This document shows positions 26,105 through 37,736 of a DNA stretch of 64,000 nt, in pieces. The position numbers and the translations under genes were made by a program. The notes beneath the pieces were generated by a model. It saw nothing but the letters and a program-made list of their open reading frames with translations. It did no database searches and was not told the DNA's origin. The DNA is from Diphasiastrum complanatum (lineage: Eukaryota; Streptophyta; Lycopodiopsida; Lycopodiales; Lycopodiaceae), in the NCBI GenBank assembly GCA_029204225.1, contig CM055107.1, positions 12,067,460 through 12,131,459 of the forward strand. The letters are read 5' to 3'. Position 1 is the stretch's first letter, and the number at the start of each line of letters is the position of its first letter.

Positions 26105-27430
26105 CAATCCTTAGTCTGACTTCAATATCAAGTAAGTACTTAGAGATGGAATAATTCTCAAATTATCTATCTCTGCACTGAAGTACTATATCTGCCTTTA
26201 GAAGTACATTAAGCGATAAATTTTTCTACTGGGTCTGATTCTCTCCAATCAAGTAACGTCACCTTAATGTAACCTCAATTTACATGAACCACTGGGTGAA
26301 ATGTCACCTTACATTGGAAATCAATGTTCAAAAGTTCCAACAACTTGTCATAAATGCTTCTTGGTACCAATACACTTAGAATTTTTCAAAAACTAAGGTA
26401 CAAAATTCATCCTATCAAGATCTCTAGGAGATCCATCAAGATAAAAATGACTTTAACTTGTCCGTGTCCTAATTAACCGGAGATTTAGGCTGAAAACAGT
26501 ACACAAGCATTCCTTGAGTACAATCTGTAGTTTCATTTCAACCATTAAGCTAAACAAATTCCTCATAAGTAAACAATTACTTAATGAAAATGCCTATGAG
26601 ATTTACACAATCTCAAGTATGCACTGAAGTAAAGAAATTTAGATTGACTGATCTAGATTCTTAGTCTCTCAATCGATCAAGAATTACTCATCTCTTAAGA
26701 ATCATCACATTCTCTTATAATCTTCTAATGTCCATTAAGTATCAATTTATGATTCTTCAATCATAACATTTAAAATCTTATGATTCGTCAATCATAATTT
26801 ACAGGATTCCAAAACCATACTCATTAAAAATTTTTGGAGTATATGTATAACATATATAACCACTCAGGAAATATAAGAATCATTTTGAATTCTTTTCCAC
26901 AAGGAAAATTAATGGATTCCAAGAATATTCTTCCAACCCGATTCTTAACCAGAGTATGAGTTCCAAATTTACAATCAACCAAGTAATAAAAAACCATTAT
27001 AACATCCATCTTTAACAATATAAATTTTATACAATCACCTAGAACAACATCTAGAGATTACAAAGTTCTGCTGAATTCCAGCTGAATTCAGTGGTTATTC
27101 TTAATATTAGTTAGACTTTGTAATCCAAAATGAGCTCACTGGGATTCAGTCAATAACCTAGAATATATTTCTCATTCAAGAAATATTCTATATCAAGAAT
27201 ATTCTATATTCTATGCACACAACTCTCATAGATGAATCCTGATGACTCACAAATCATGTGTCTTAGAAGTAATATAGATCAAAGTAAACAAGTTTTGGCA
27301 TGAGACGAAATGTCAGATGAAATGCCGTAAGTGTATTCACTAACCCAAAAGGAACATGGATCTCAACAAAACTGAATACCATACTGTCCTAGATATCCAA
27401 TATCTATTCCAGAATCGGTAAAGAGAACTT
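26105..27430 (-). mobile_element. Relic of the non-coding LTR element family seen complete at 57.9-63.3 kb
   Basis: About 1.3 kb aligns collinearly with 58560-59860 inside the complete element. Shared blocks in order include CTCTGCACTGRAGTAC, AAGYGATAAATTTT, TAATCATCAATCATAA-type AT words, CACATCTAGA, CCTGCTGAAT, GAATATTC, TGATGAAYCC, AATCATGYGTCTTA and AATATARATCAAA. Orientation is the same (element strand minus). No LTRs, primer site or coding sequence are visible. Divergence is much greater than between the LTRs of the complete copy, so this is an older insertion. Confidence 0.75.
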
Positions 27431-27592
27431 AATTCTTTTACAGGTTAAAATTTTTCTTGGTTGTCAGTCATTATAAAGAAACACTCTATAATGCCACAAA
27501 TAGAATCCAAATTACTAGATTCCTGTATGGAACACCATTCATCTGTCATCAATTGCAAGATCCAAATCCAATTGCAAAATAGAGGTTGGTTC

Positions 27593-28281
27593 GACCGCAA
27601 ACCGTAAAGGGACGAAAAACGAAAAGTTACGAAAGAAACGAAATGAACGAAAGCAAACAAAGGAAACGAAACAAACGAAGGAGAATATTTCGCGCTGGCA
27701 GCTGGCAGCTCAACGGGCTTGGAGTCGTAGACTTCACGTCTAGCTGAAATGAGTGGCAACGACAAAGAGTAATTGATTAGTTGATTAGCATTAACTAGTC
27801 TTGTGATTCTGTTTTAGCTACCTTGTAAACTCCACACTGTGGAGATATAAACTATTCTTTTCGGATCATAAAACAGAAGAAGAAAATAGACAGAATTTTT
27901 GTAAGAGATAGAGAGAGACGTAGCAAGTAGAGCAAAAAAGAAGAAAAACTAGAAACGAAAGAGCTGTGCATGAAAGTCTGCCAACGAGCAGAACACAGCG
28001 AAAGAGCAGAGTGTCATTCAGCCAACGAACGAGACATTGATGATCTCGCTCTAAAATTAAACCGATAATACAGTCGCTCTATGTTCGTGCATCTCCTTGT
28101 CTTGTGCTGTCTATCTTGATTGCTAGAATAGAATGTGTTCTGTGATGTGCAATCGCGTGTCTAGGTTCCTGTGAAGCTTCCGTGCAAAAGAAAATTCAAA
28201 GACACAAAATCGTTCGCGAATACGAAAACGGAAACGAAAAAGAAACAGTTTCGCTTTCGCGACACTAAACAATTTTCGCAT
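27593..28281 (+). repeat. 5' LTR of the copia element (truncated at its 5' end)
   Basis: Matches 30900-31598 closely from GACCGCAAACC onward, including the purine-rich ACGAAA words, GGCTTGGAGTCGTAGACTTC, TTAACTAGTCTTGTG and GTGGAGATATAAACTAT (a possible TATA region). The first 146 bp present in the right LTR are missing here, so promoter elements in that part are lost. Confidence 0.9.
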
Positions 28282-28282
28282 C

Positions 28283-28293
28283 GGTATCAGAGC
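28283..28293 (+). other. Primer-binding site, tRNA-iMet type
   Basis: GGTATCAGAGC directly follows the left LTR and is complementary to the 3' end of plant initiator tRNA-Met. The leading T of the usual TGGTATCAGAGC reads C here. Confidence 0.85.
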
Positions 28294-28346
28294 ACACAAG
28301 TTATCACTACTGATATCCCAGTAGTGATTCTTCTACACAACACAAT

Positions 28347-30758
28347 ATGGCTACAACAATCCAGACAAGAGTAGCAATTAGTCTTGATGGCGCAAATTAC
28401 GAAATCTGAAAATTCAAAATCAAAACACTTCTGAAGGGCGAAGGCATCTGGTCGGTGATCGAACTCTCAGAGGTGCAGCCTCCAGAGGGAGATCCGAGGA
28501 GAGCTGAATGGATCAGAAAAGATGAGTGCGCAATGGCGATCATCGTTTCGTCCATAAATGAAGACCTACTCATGTAGATTGAAGACTGCGAAAGCAGCCA
28601 TGCAGCGTGGGAAAGATTAAAGCAGAAGTATGAAGTGAGGACTGCAGCTTTAGTCATGCACCTTCACAATCAGCTGCAATCCATACGATGGAATGGCAAC
28701 TAGTTGGATCAGCACGTTGAGAAGATCAGAACGATCTTCGCTCAGCTCGTTGCATCAAGACAGGAGCACCAGGTCCCAGCACCACAGCAGTTGATGTACT
28801 TCATGAAATCTCTACCGACGTCCTATCAGCCGCTGAGAATGCTCATACTGAGTCTACCAAATATGGCATTCGATAAAGCAATCAGTCTTGTTGCTGATGA
28901 GAGACTGATGAGAGACGAAGGAGAGAGAAGCAGTGATCAAGAGAAGGCTCTCTTTATGAAAGGAAAGAAGAAGAAGAAGAACAAGCCAATATTCGAGAAG
29001 ACGAAGTCCTCGAATCAACAATCTTTTTCTTGCGATCACTGCGACAAACCAGGCCATACAGCCAACAAATGCTGGTTCAATCCAGTAATACCTTGCATGC
29101 ATTGCAAGAAGAAGGGACATTCTACATACGATTGCAGGTTCAATATTGCAGAGCCATCAAAGGATGCTGATAGAGGTGACGAAGCCTTCACGATATTCGA
29201 TGAAGCTTCAACGAGCTACACTGAACATGACTACGATGTAGTCATTGATTCAGGAGCAACATCTCACATAACCTGCAACAAAAAGATCTTGATCGACTTC
29301 AGAGAGCTCGAAAACAACAGAGCAGCGATTCTAGGTGATGGGAACAGATACGATGTCAAAGGCATCGGCACTCTACAACTACGAACACTGTCAGGCCAAG
29401 CACAGCTGCCAGGAGCACTCTATGTGACCTCACTCAGAAAAGATCTGCTATTTGTCTCCAAGATGACAGATCTTGGCGTTCGAGTTTTGTTCGACGACAA
29501 CACATGCCACATGATCGAAAAAATGACAAACAAGTTGTTGATGGTCGGATGCAAAGAAGGAAACCTCTACCAGGCCAAAATAATTAGCAACTTTGATAGC
29601 ATATTAAATGCATCAGAAAATGAAGATCAGCTCTGGCATAGGAGAATGTATCATCTGAACATACGGAGCCTGTACGACTTGAGCAGAAAAGACATAGTCA
29701 CAAGTCTCAAGATTTCAAGGCCCGAAACTGAGTTCTGCGAAGCTTGTCAAAAAGGCAAGCAACATCAGTATCCATTCACACATGAGGGAAGAAGAGCCAA
29801 GGAAGTTCTTGAGCTCGTCCACTCTGATGTCTGTGGACCGATGAAGATGGATTCGCTCTCAGGTTCGAGGTATTTTCTAACGTTTGTAGATGATTACAGC
29901 CAGATGACCACGATCTACTACTTAAAGAAGAAATCCGAGGTGTTTGATTCCTTCAAGAAGTTCGTGGCATTTGCAGAGCGACACACCTCAAAAAAGATAC
30001 AGATCTTCAGATTTGACAACGGAGGTGAATACAAAAGCAAAGAATTCGCAAAATTCTGCGAAGAACAGTGGATCAAACACTAGTTCACTCCTGCATATAC
30101 ACCAGAATACAATGGTATTGCAGAAAGAAGAAACAGAACGCTAATCGCAGGAGCCAGATGCATGATGGCACAGGCTCAATTGCCAGATCAATTTTGGACT
30201 GAGGCAATAGCTACAGCTGTACACCTGCAGAACAGATCAACAACGACAACGTTGGATAACAAGACACCATACAAAATGTTTTGCAATCAGTTGGATATGC
30301 AAAAAACAAACCTTGGTGGCTCAATCCTCTTGCGAAGTCGCAGCTTCAAAGGTGGCGAATGAGGTAGTGTGGCTGCAGATGATGCTGGAGGCAATCGAGA
30401 TATCACAAGAAGGGCCAAACACGATGATGATGGACTCTCAGAGTGTCATCTATCTGCAGATGATGCTGGAGGCAATCGAGATATCACAAGAAGGGCCAAA
30501 CACGATGATGATGGACTCTCAGAGTGTCATCTATCTGTCCCAGGATCCTATCTTTCATTCAGAGTGAAGCACATACCTCTGAAGTACCATCACATTCGAG
30601 ATTTGATCTCGAAAGAAGAGCTCCAGGTCCAGTATATAAAATCAGAAGACATGATTGCAGATCTGCTCACGAAGCCGCTCGACAAACCACTCTTTGCCAA
30701 GCAAAGAAAGACAATTGGATTGAACGTGCAATACTGCAAGGTTGAAGAGGGAGTGTAA
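28347..30758 (+). pseudogene. copia gag-pol with RT deleted
   Basis: Frame begins at ATG 28347 (ATTIQTRVAISLDGANYE). Stops fall near 28408, 28575 and 28702. A 459-codon open stretch (28704-30083) then covers the rest of gag and the first half of pol. Two zinc knuckles, CDHCDKPGHTANKC and CMHCKKKGHSTYDC, are intact. The protease motif is VIDSGATSHI. The GAG-pre-integrase motif LWHRRMYHL and the integrase core follow: HSDVCGP, then FDNGGEY, then a stop (TAG 30083), then NGIAERRNRTL. At about 30300 the frame jumps directly into RNase H (VAQSSCEV...NEVVWLQMMLEAI), so the whole RT and part of RNase H are gone. It ends VQYCKVEEGV just before the 3' LTR. Confidence 0.93.
30373..30534 (+). repeat. 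Exact in-frame 81-bp tandem duplication in RNase H
   Basis: The 81-bp unit at 30373-30453 is repeated without a mismatch at 30454-30534, starting CTGCAGATGATGCTGGAGG. It duplicates 27 codons of RNase H (LQMMLEAIEIS to SQSVIY) in frame. The perfect identity indicates a recent event, after the RT deletion or with it. Confidence 0.97.
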
Positions 30759-31598
30759 GAAATGGTGAACTCTTGTGACTTTGTCACAATACGAACACGA
30801 AGCGAAGGTCGAACGAGAACAATTCGCGAAAGTCAACGTGTCTTGATTCGAAGCATGAACGATTCGCGAATCATTCGTGAATCGTAAACATACCTCCAAG
30901 ACCGCAAACCGCAAAGGGACGAAAAACGAAAAGTTACGAAAGAAATGAATGAAAGCAATCGAAAGAAACGAAACAAACGAAGAGAAATCTTTCGCGTTGG
31001 CAGTTGGCAGCTGGCAACTCAACGGGCTTGGAGTCGTAGACTTCACGCCCAGTTGAAATGAGTTGTAACGACGGAGAGTAACTGATTAGTTGATTAGCAT
31101 TAACTAGTCTTGTGATTATGTTTTAGCTATCTTGTAAACTCCACATTGTGGAGATATAAACTATCCTTTCTGGATCATAAAACATAAGAAGAGAATAGAC
31201 AGAATTTTTGTAAGAGACAAAGAGAGACGTAGCGAGTCGAACAGAAAAGAAAAAAAACTAAAAACTAAAGAGTTGTGCATGAAAGTCTGCCAACGAGCAG
31301 AACACAACGAAAGAGCTGAGTGTCATTCCCCCAATGAGCGAGACACTGACGATCTCGCTCTAAAATTAAACTGATAATACAGTCGCTCTATTTTCGTGCA
31401 TCTTCTTGTCTTGTGTTGTCTATCTTGATTGCTAGAATAAAATGTGTTCTGTGATGTGCGGTCACGTGTCTAGGTTCCTGTGAAGCTTTCGCACAAAAGA
31501 AAATTCAAAGACACAAAATCGTTCGCAAGTACAAAAGCAAAAACGAAAAAGAAACAGTTTCGCTTTCACGACACTAAACAGTTTTCGCTTCCGCCACA
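30754..31598 (+). repeat. 3' LTR of the copia element
   Basis: Full-length LTR of 845 bp, TG...CACA. Its first 146 bp are rich in TTCG/CGAA words (for example ATTCGCGAATCATTCGTGAA), forming imperfect palindromes. It is followed by a perfect primer-binding site TGGTATCAGAGC at 31599-31610 and leader-like sequence. The arrangement LTR plus PBS after a 3' LTR means this copy continued into another element or a tandem LTR junction. Confidence 0.9.
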
Positions 31599-31735
31599 TG
31601 GTATCAGAGCACACAGGTTATCACTACTGATATCTTGTGTGTTCTCATACCATGTCGCGGACGCAAAAACTGTTTAGTGTCGCGAAAGCGAAACTGTTTC
31701 TTTTTCTTTTTCGTTTTCGTTTTCGTATTCGCGAC
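31522..31735. repeat. Inverted repeat formed by two head-on copia LTR ends
   Basis: The end of the right LTR plus its primer site (about 31522-31615) is repeated in reverse complement at about 31636-31735, separated by about 20 bp. The right arm contains CATACCATGTCGCGG, the inverted primer site and LTR edge, and TTTAGTGTCGCGAAAGCGAAA. Together they could fold into a hairpin with arms of about 95 bp. The right arm ends abruptly after ATTCGCGAC at 31735. Confidence 0.85.
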
Positions 31736-31994
31736 AAAAACATAATGAAAAATTGACACCACACTACATTCGATCATCATGCAAGTTATTTTAATATTTC
31801 TAATCATTGACATGCAACATCAAATCATCATTGTTTTGTTTCATAAGGCCTTCACAAATTTTTTTTTTCAAGTAAAACTAACCACAAAATATTTGTCTAT
31901 GACAACACTTGGCAAATATGTTCACTTATAAATAACGTTTTTTAATATGCAACAACATATCTATCTCAATTTGATACATAACAACCTATTCTTC

Positions 31995-32290
31995 TAATTT
32001 TCACGGAACCGTATTAGTTCTTAGCATAGAACCCACGGTTCTTAGAACCGTGGGTCCTGGGAACCATACCACGATTTCTTGAACCGTGGTACGATTCCTC
32101 TATTTAATTAATTAATTGATTAATTACCAAATTCACAAATTTCAAAGATGATTTCAGAGATTTCACAGATGATACAGATTGGACAGATTTCACATGATGT
32201 ACAGATGATTTGGGCAAAAAATTTTAAGAACCGTACGGTTCTCAGAACCGTGGTGAACCAATAACGGTTCATTAATTCTATGGTTCTTCG
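31995..32290. mobile_element. Small non-coding element with clustered GAACCGT / ACGGTTC words (MITE-like)
   Basis: About 295 bp with both ends made of repeated GAACCGT or ACGGTTC heptamers in both orientations (left 32003-32090, right 32226-32287) around an AT-rich core containing repeated ACAGAT words. The words pair into local palindromes, for example CACGGTTCTTAGAACCGTG and GAACCGTACGGTTC. No coding sequence. I could not define exact termini or a target duplication. It lies about 500 bp past the last exon of the lipoyl synthase gene. Confidence 0.6.
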
Positions 32291-32782
32291 ATATACATAG
32301 TATATAATACCTTATATAATATCAATAAAATTAATTCCACCTATTTAAGGCTGTTTTTATACCATTAGATTGAAATTTTTTGAAGTTTTAAAAAATTTTG
32401 CGAACACATCTAAAAACTAATCACAATAGTAGAAAACCAAAAATGAACGGTCAAATCTACGAACAGTCCAAATCAACTACGAAATTACAACATTTTGGTA
32501 GACATTTTTCAAAAAATTTCTCTTTGGGGACTTCAACAAAATCTTGCTTTTGCGGTGCATAAAAAAATATAATTGGATTCCCCACAAAAAATGGAGCTAT
32601 TTGACACCCATATTGCCAAGAAAAAAAGAAAAAAGCGTTCTGGGGTCACATTCCTAAGAGCTGGCCCAACTTAAATAGCATCAGGATGGCACAATTTGCG
32701 CATGCTCTAATGGCTAGGAAATATTATTTTATGATATTGAAACGACGTACAATTTCAATCACCAAAAAATGGTCTTAGTCCT

Positions 32783-32863
32783 TTATTTCGTTGTTTCTAT
32801 TTTTCTTTGCTCTCGAATCATGCTCTCGACAAAGAATTCTCCAGCTCTGTATGATGAACGCAC
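32783..32863 (-). CDS. LIP1P: Lipoyl synthase exon 7 and stop
   Basis: Codes [19 protein letters not shown], then RKIETTK and TAA. The acceptor is TTTTTTCAG. RSSY is the conserved C-terminal motif whose Ser ligates the auxiliary cluster in this family. AATAAA overlaps the stop codon, but a later signal is more likely used. Confidence 0.94.
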   Translation of the reverse strand: MRSSYRAGEFFVESMIREQRKIETTK

Positions 32864-35800
32864 CTGAAAAAAACAATCACTTCACTTGAAGCTCCACTAT
32901 TGTATATTTGTAAATGAATGGACAAATAGCTGCAAAAAGGTGTATACGAGACTCTCTCTCTATACAAGGCAGCAAGTTAACAAAGCCCCTCTGATCTATA
33001 AACAATTGAATGCAAGATGGGTTTGTGAATAAATTTATTATTTTTTCCAAAGTTCAAAAGCGAATAACAGTCAGGGAACTGACATACATGGTCAAATAAT
33101 TCTTACCAATGGGCCGCTGGCAACGTATCTGAATCCGATTTTTTCACCATACTCTTTCCATGATGTGAACTTTTCAGGTGTTACATACTCCTTAACAGTT
33201 AAATGTAGAGGTGTTGGCTGCAGCAGAGATTCACATAATGTCTGTCAGAACTGTTCCAATAGTAGGTTAACTTAAAACGATGTCTTTCACAACAGTTCCA
33301 ATAGCAAGAAATCTTTCCACCCACAATTATCTTATAGAACCTTCCATTGAGCAGCACACATGACATCAAAACACAGACTTTGAATAAACTATGTTGTCTT
33401 GTTGACTACACTACAATGACATGTCTAGGTTTCACTTTGTGTTGCAGCGGATCGCGATCCGGAAGGATTTCGATCCGGATCGTGGGTTCCGGATCGCCTG
33501 CGTTCCGGGACCAGAAACGCGGTCCCGGAACGCAAAAAAATTTTGAAATTTTTTTATGTGGCCCGTGGCCCACAAAAATTTTTGCATTTTGAGAGTTGGA
33601 GAGTGAGAGAGAGCAAGGATGAGAAGGTGATCGTGGATTGTGGGCAGCGTGGGGCATCGATCTGTGCGTGATCAGGACGGTGAAAGCGACGAGGTGGCGG
33701 CGTTTGTCTCGAAAACGATTGTAGGTAAGTTTTGATTTCAAACCTTGGTAGCTCATAGAATGAGCTGTAGGCAACGTAATGAACTGGTTTTTGGTTTCAA
33801 ATCATCTGTATTGAACCCCACAGAGATGCTCATGCAGTTAGTTTTTCCCATTTTTGCTTCTATAAAAAGATATGAATCTCATGCCCCTTTTCCATGTGTT
33901 TTTGACTCTTTTTGCAAAGTCGCTTATAATCATCTGATTGAGGTGCAATTTTAGTCCAAACTGTGTTTCGTCATGCCCTCAAACATGCTTGTGCTGTTAG
34001 TTTCGGTTTTTATCGCTTCTAGAGAATGTTTTCGGTTTAGGGCCCATTTTAGGGTTTAGGGTTGAATGCGAACAATCCGATTGTTGTTGCCACCAACAGA
34101 ATACTGACATGTGATTGTTTGCTTCCTCTTTTGCAGGTCTGATACATTGGCTGAGTCACACGATTTGATACATTGACAGATTCACACGATGCCGGTCCTT
34201 GGTAGAGGCATTTGGTCAGAGGTAGAGTTGACAGAGGGGGATGTGGCTACGAACCAGGGATCTGGTGCCCGCAGATGGAGACATTGTGGCGGCATCTTTA
34301 CTGGTTCTCTTACCAGGGTTAGGGCCCATTTGCTACAACTCACCAGGCTAGATGGGCATATCCATTTGCCCTCGAATATCAGATGCAGAGGTGGAGAGAT
34401 TGATGGACACATACGGGCGTGACGGTTCATCTCTTGAGCCTTTGAGACCATCTCACAGTGTTGTTCGTGGGTCAATGGCAGGAGCAGGGACTAGAGCAGG
34501 TTCGGGACATGGTAGAGGTGCCGGGTCCAGAGCAGATGCAGAGGCAGGGCCTAGTCACATGGGGGGAGATGTTCCCAGAGCATCCAGCACACATGCAGAG
34601 GCATGGCCTAGTCACGTGGGGGGGGGATGTTCGTAGAGCATCCAGCACACATGCACCCTCTCGTCCAGTTGTTCCTTCAGCCGCAGGTCCATCTTGTCCA
34701 GCGTCGTCATCAGCTGCTGACGCACCATTTACAGAGTCAGATCATGCCACAGAGGGCTGCAGCGATGCACCAGGCGATGCTCCACAGTCAGACACACCTT
34801 CAGCACGCCCATCTATTGTTTCTGGTGGGCGTTCTAGACCAGGAGAGTCCTCTATGCAGCAGAGAGCGGTAAGGGCTAGGCAGCAGACATTGGACCGAGG
34901 TGCGTGGCAGAGACATCATCATGCCCTGTGTACCTGGCGGATTGGCCAGCTGTTCTATGAGTGTGGCATTCCTTTTGCTGTTGCAGACACTTGGATCTTT
35001 AGAGACACTTGCCTTCAGATAGCATCAGCTGATTCGTCATGGAGGCCTCCGAGGAGAGAGGCATTGCACACGACCATGCTACGACAGGAGGAGGAGACCA
35101 TCACACAAGAGCTGAGCTCCATTCGCACAGCGTGGCAGACATAAGAATTTTTTGCTACTCTTTACCACTTCATTTGTTTCAATCTAGAAATTACCAAAGT
35201 GTTTGCAAGTGCACATGTCTAAGAAATGTTGTATTTTTGCAGCTATGGATGCTCGATATTGAGCGATGGATGGACTGACACTCGTCGCCGATCTGTAGTC
35301 AATATCCTAGTGTCTTGCCCACTTGGCATGGTCTTCCTACGAGGCGTGGATGCTACTCGAGCTGGTGGAGCCATCACGGCCGAGTTCATCTATGAGGCAG
35401 TGATCTCTGTAGTGCAGGAGATTGGGGCAGAGCATGTGGTTCAAGTCATTACAGACAACGGCTCGAACTGCAGATCGATGGGAGAGATAATGATGAGGGA
35501 GCACCCGAGTATTGTGTGGACCCCGTGCGCTGCACATTGCATCGACCTTCTCATTCAGGACATGGTTGCACTTCCATGGATTCATGAGGTACAATTTTCG
35601 TCACTTTGTAAGGCATTTTGCACTTGTTAATTATTCCAGGCCCCTAACCTCTTTTAGCTTCTAACAGTTTTTTGTTTTGATGTTTGTCTTGCAGCTCACC
35701 TCTTAGGCCATGCGCATAGTGAAGTTCGTCACCAGAAAGAGGCGCGTGCTGGCATTGTTCCGTACATTCTCTCGGCTGGACTTCCAGGCCATAGTCTTTG

Positions 35801-37700
35801 CAGAGGACTTCTGGACATGTGCGAGTGAGATTGTAGAGGTCCTTCGACCTGTCTTTTATGTGTTGCGCCTAGTAGACCAAGAGGGGTGCACTCTCGGTCT
35901 CATATACAAGTTCATGGACCGCATCGGCGAGGCGCTTCACAGATGTGGCTTGGAGGAGGATAGGTATGTCTCCTATCACTTTCTTATTTCAGTTTCACTC
36001 TGCTCGTGTTTTCGAAGATGCCTAACCATTTGCAATGTCACCTGCGCAGGAAGGACGAGCTCCTCACACGTTGGGAGGTGAGGTGGGACTACTTCCACAG
36101 ACCCATCCATGCGGTGACCCACATGCTACACCCATTGTGGCGCTCTACCAGACGTCCTGGCGACACGGAGCTCCATCGAGGATGGGTGGAGTACACCGAG
36201 CGTGTATGGCCCGACGCAGGTATTGTAAATATTCTAGCTAGTGTAGTTGTTTGTATTAGCATATGCTTTGGTTTGTGTCCTGACACGTGTTCTATTTCCT
36301 TTGCCAACAGGCACAACTCTAGGGAACATGGAGCGAGACATGGTCAAGTTCGAGCGGGGCATGTATCCTTTTGATCGAGAGCAGTGTAAGCTCAGAGAGG
36401 ACCAGTTGGCGCCTGTCACATGGTGGAGCTTTCATGGCCGTAGTACGCCTGACCTTCAGCGACTGGCAGAGAGGGTCCTTTCACAAGACTGTTCGGCTTC
36501 CGCCTATGAGCGGAACTGGAGTGTATGGGCCAGCCATCACACGAAGAAGAGAAATAGACTCTCCATTGAGCAGTGCAGGCGGTTGGTGTTTGTGAAGACC
36601 AACGGACGCATGTTGAGACGCACACGCATGCAGGGTGACCGCTTGATCGAGGTGAGTTAGTGACTTTACTAGTATTGCTTGATGTACTTGCGTTTCAAAT
36701 GAATTTATTGACAAATGCATAGGTTTGCTAACCATGCCCGTTTGTTTTTGTAGGTGAACCCTGACTCCTGCAAGGTACATACGACAGCTGCTGATCCTCG
36801 GGTGCCACCTACGGAGGTCGAGGATGATATCTATCAGGAGCTACATAGGCAGGCAAATGCAGAGGCACGGTCTACACGACGCCACAGGAGAGCAGCTCGA
36901 CGTCAGGAGATGGGAGAGGATGGAGATGATGAGATTTTGGGGCATGGAGAGTGATTTGGGCATGGGTACGAGGAGGAGGAGTGGATGGATGAGGGTGATA
37001 CAGAGGCAGAGGATGAGGGTGAGCATGAGAGGGGGGGAGCATGGAGGGGGGGAGACATGCAACACTTATTCGTAGACCCCGATGCCAAGACACAGGAGGA
37101 GCCAGCCGTTCCTGCACCTAGACGTAGAGGCCGACCTAGACGTTCCAGAGGGGGGGGGGGGGGGGGGGGGGTCTGGGGGCCTTGTTTGTAGAGAGGACTG
37201 GAGTTTCACAGGCAGTTGAGGGCCAGGTCGGTTATGAGTTTATAGGGCCTTCCCAGAGTACGAGATCACAGTTGAGAGGGCGACCTGGAGGGAGTAGAGG
37301 AGGAGCAGTTCCAGCCAGGAGGGGGCAAGAGGGAGAGAGAGAGAGAGAGAGGGAGAGGGAGAGGTAGGGGACAGGGAAGAGGCAAAGGCGGATGCAGAGG
37401 CAGAGGCAGAGGCTCACCACGACACATGATACCCTCAGCGTCATCTACAGATTCCTTGTTTGGCAGTTCCACGGACACTGATGACTTAGACTTTGAGTTA
37501 GAGGATGATTGTTAGTTGTTAGTGTTATGAGACATTATTTATTGGACGTCACTATATTTGTTTTTTGGCCTTGAGCCCGACATTATATATTTTCACGTTT
37601 TTACATTGTGTCCTATCAGTTTGTGTTTCGATATGATTTTTTTCCAGCATGGTCTATTTCAGTAGGTAATTCGGTATGGTTTTTTTCCAGCATGGAATCC

Positions 37701-37736
<36 letters not shown>

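Larger units (their letters stand above)
27593..31598 (+). mobile_element. Ty1/copia LTR retrotransposon, RT-deleted
   Basis: A plus-strand element with a 5'-truncated left LTR (27593-28281), an internal region, and a full right LTR (30754-31598, 845 bp). The right LTR begins TGTAAGAAATGG after a polypurine stretch (GTTGAAGAGGGAG). The left LTR lacks the first 146 bp. A primer-binding site complementary to initiator tRNA-Met (GGTATCAGAGC) follows the left LTR at 28283. Internally it encodes gag and pol but the reverse transcriptase is missing. LTRs differ at scattered positions and small indels. Stop codons in gag and pol show it cannot encode its own proteins. Confidence 0.93.
34189..37515 (+). 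pseudogene. hAT transposase with six spliced exons, recently inactivated
   Basis: Proposed exons: about 34189-35140, 35243-35588, 35695-35963, 36050-36219, 36311-36651, 36754-37515. A 5'-UTR intron is likely at 33725-34136. Introns 2-5 have clean GT-AG borders. Exon 1 carries a degenerate BED-type zinc finger ([20 protein letters not shown]) and FYECGIPF. Exon 2 holds the DUF659 core, [32 protein letters not shown] and [13 protein letters not shown]. Exon 5 holds the C-terminal dimerisation region ([20 protein letters not shown], then RRLVFVKTN). The tail ends [12 protein letters not shown]. Lesions: frameshift near 34350, exon 1 donor reading AT instead of GT, stop TAG 35704, stop TGA 36952, and frame changes at a poly-G run and a GA run. 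Confidence 0.87.

Noticed and set aside
25814-26119. 101-codon plus-strand frame
   Set aside because: Runs up to the non-coding LTR-element relic, with no recognisable domain or conserved partner.
33406-33774. 122-codon minus-strand frame over the hAT left end
   Set aside because: Coincides with the palindromic GC-rich terminal block, so it arises from repeat structure rather than coding.
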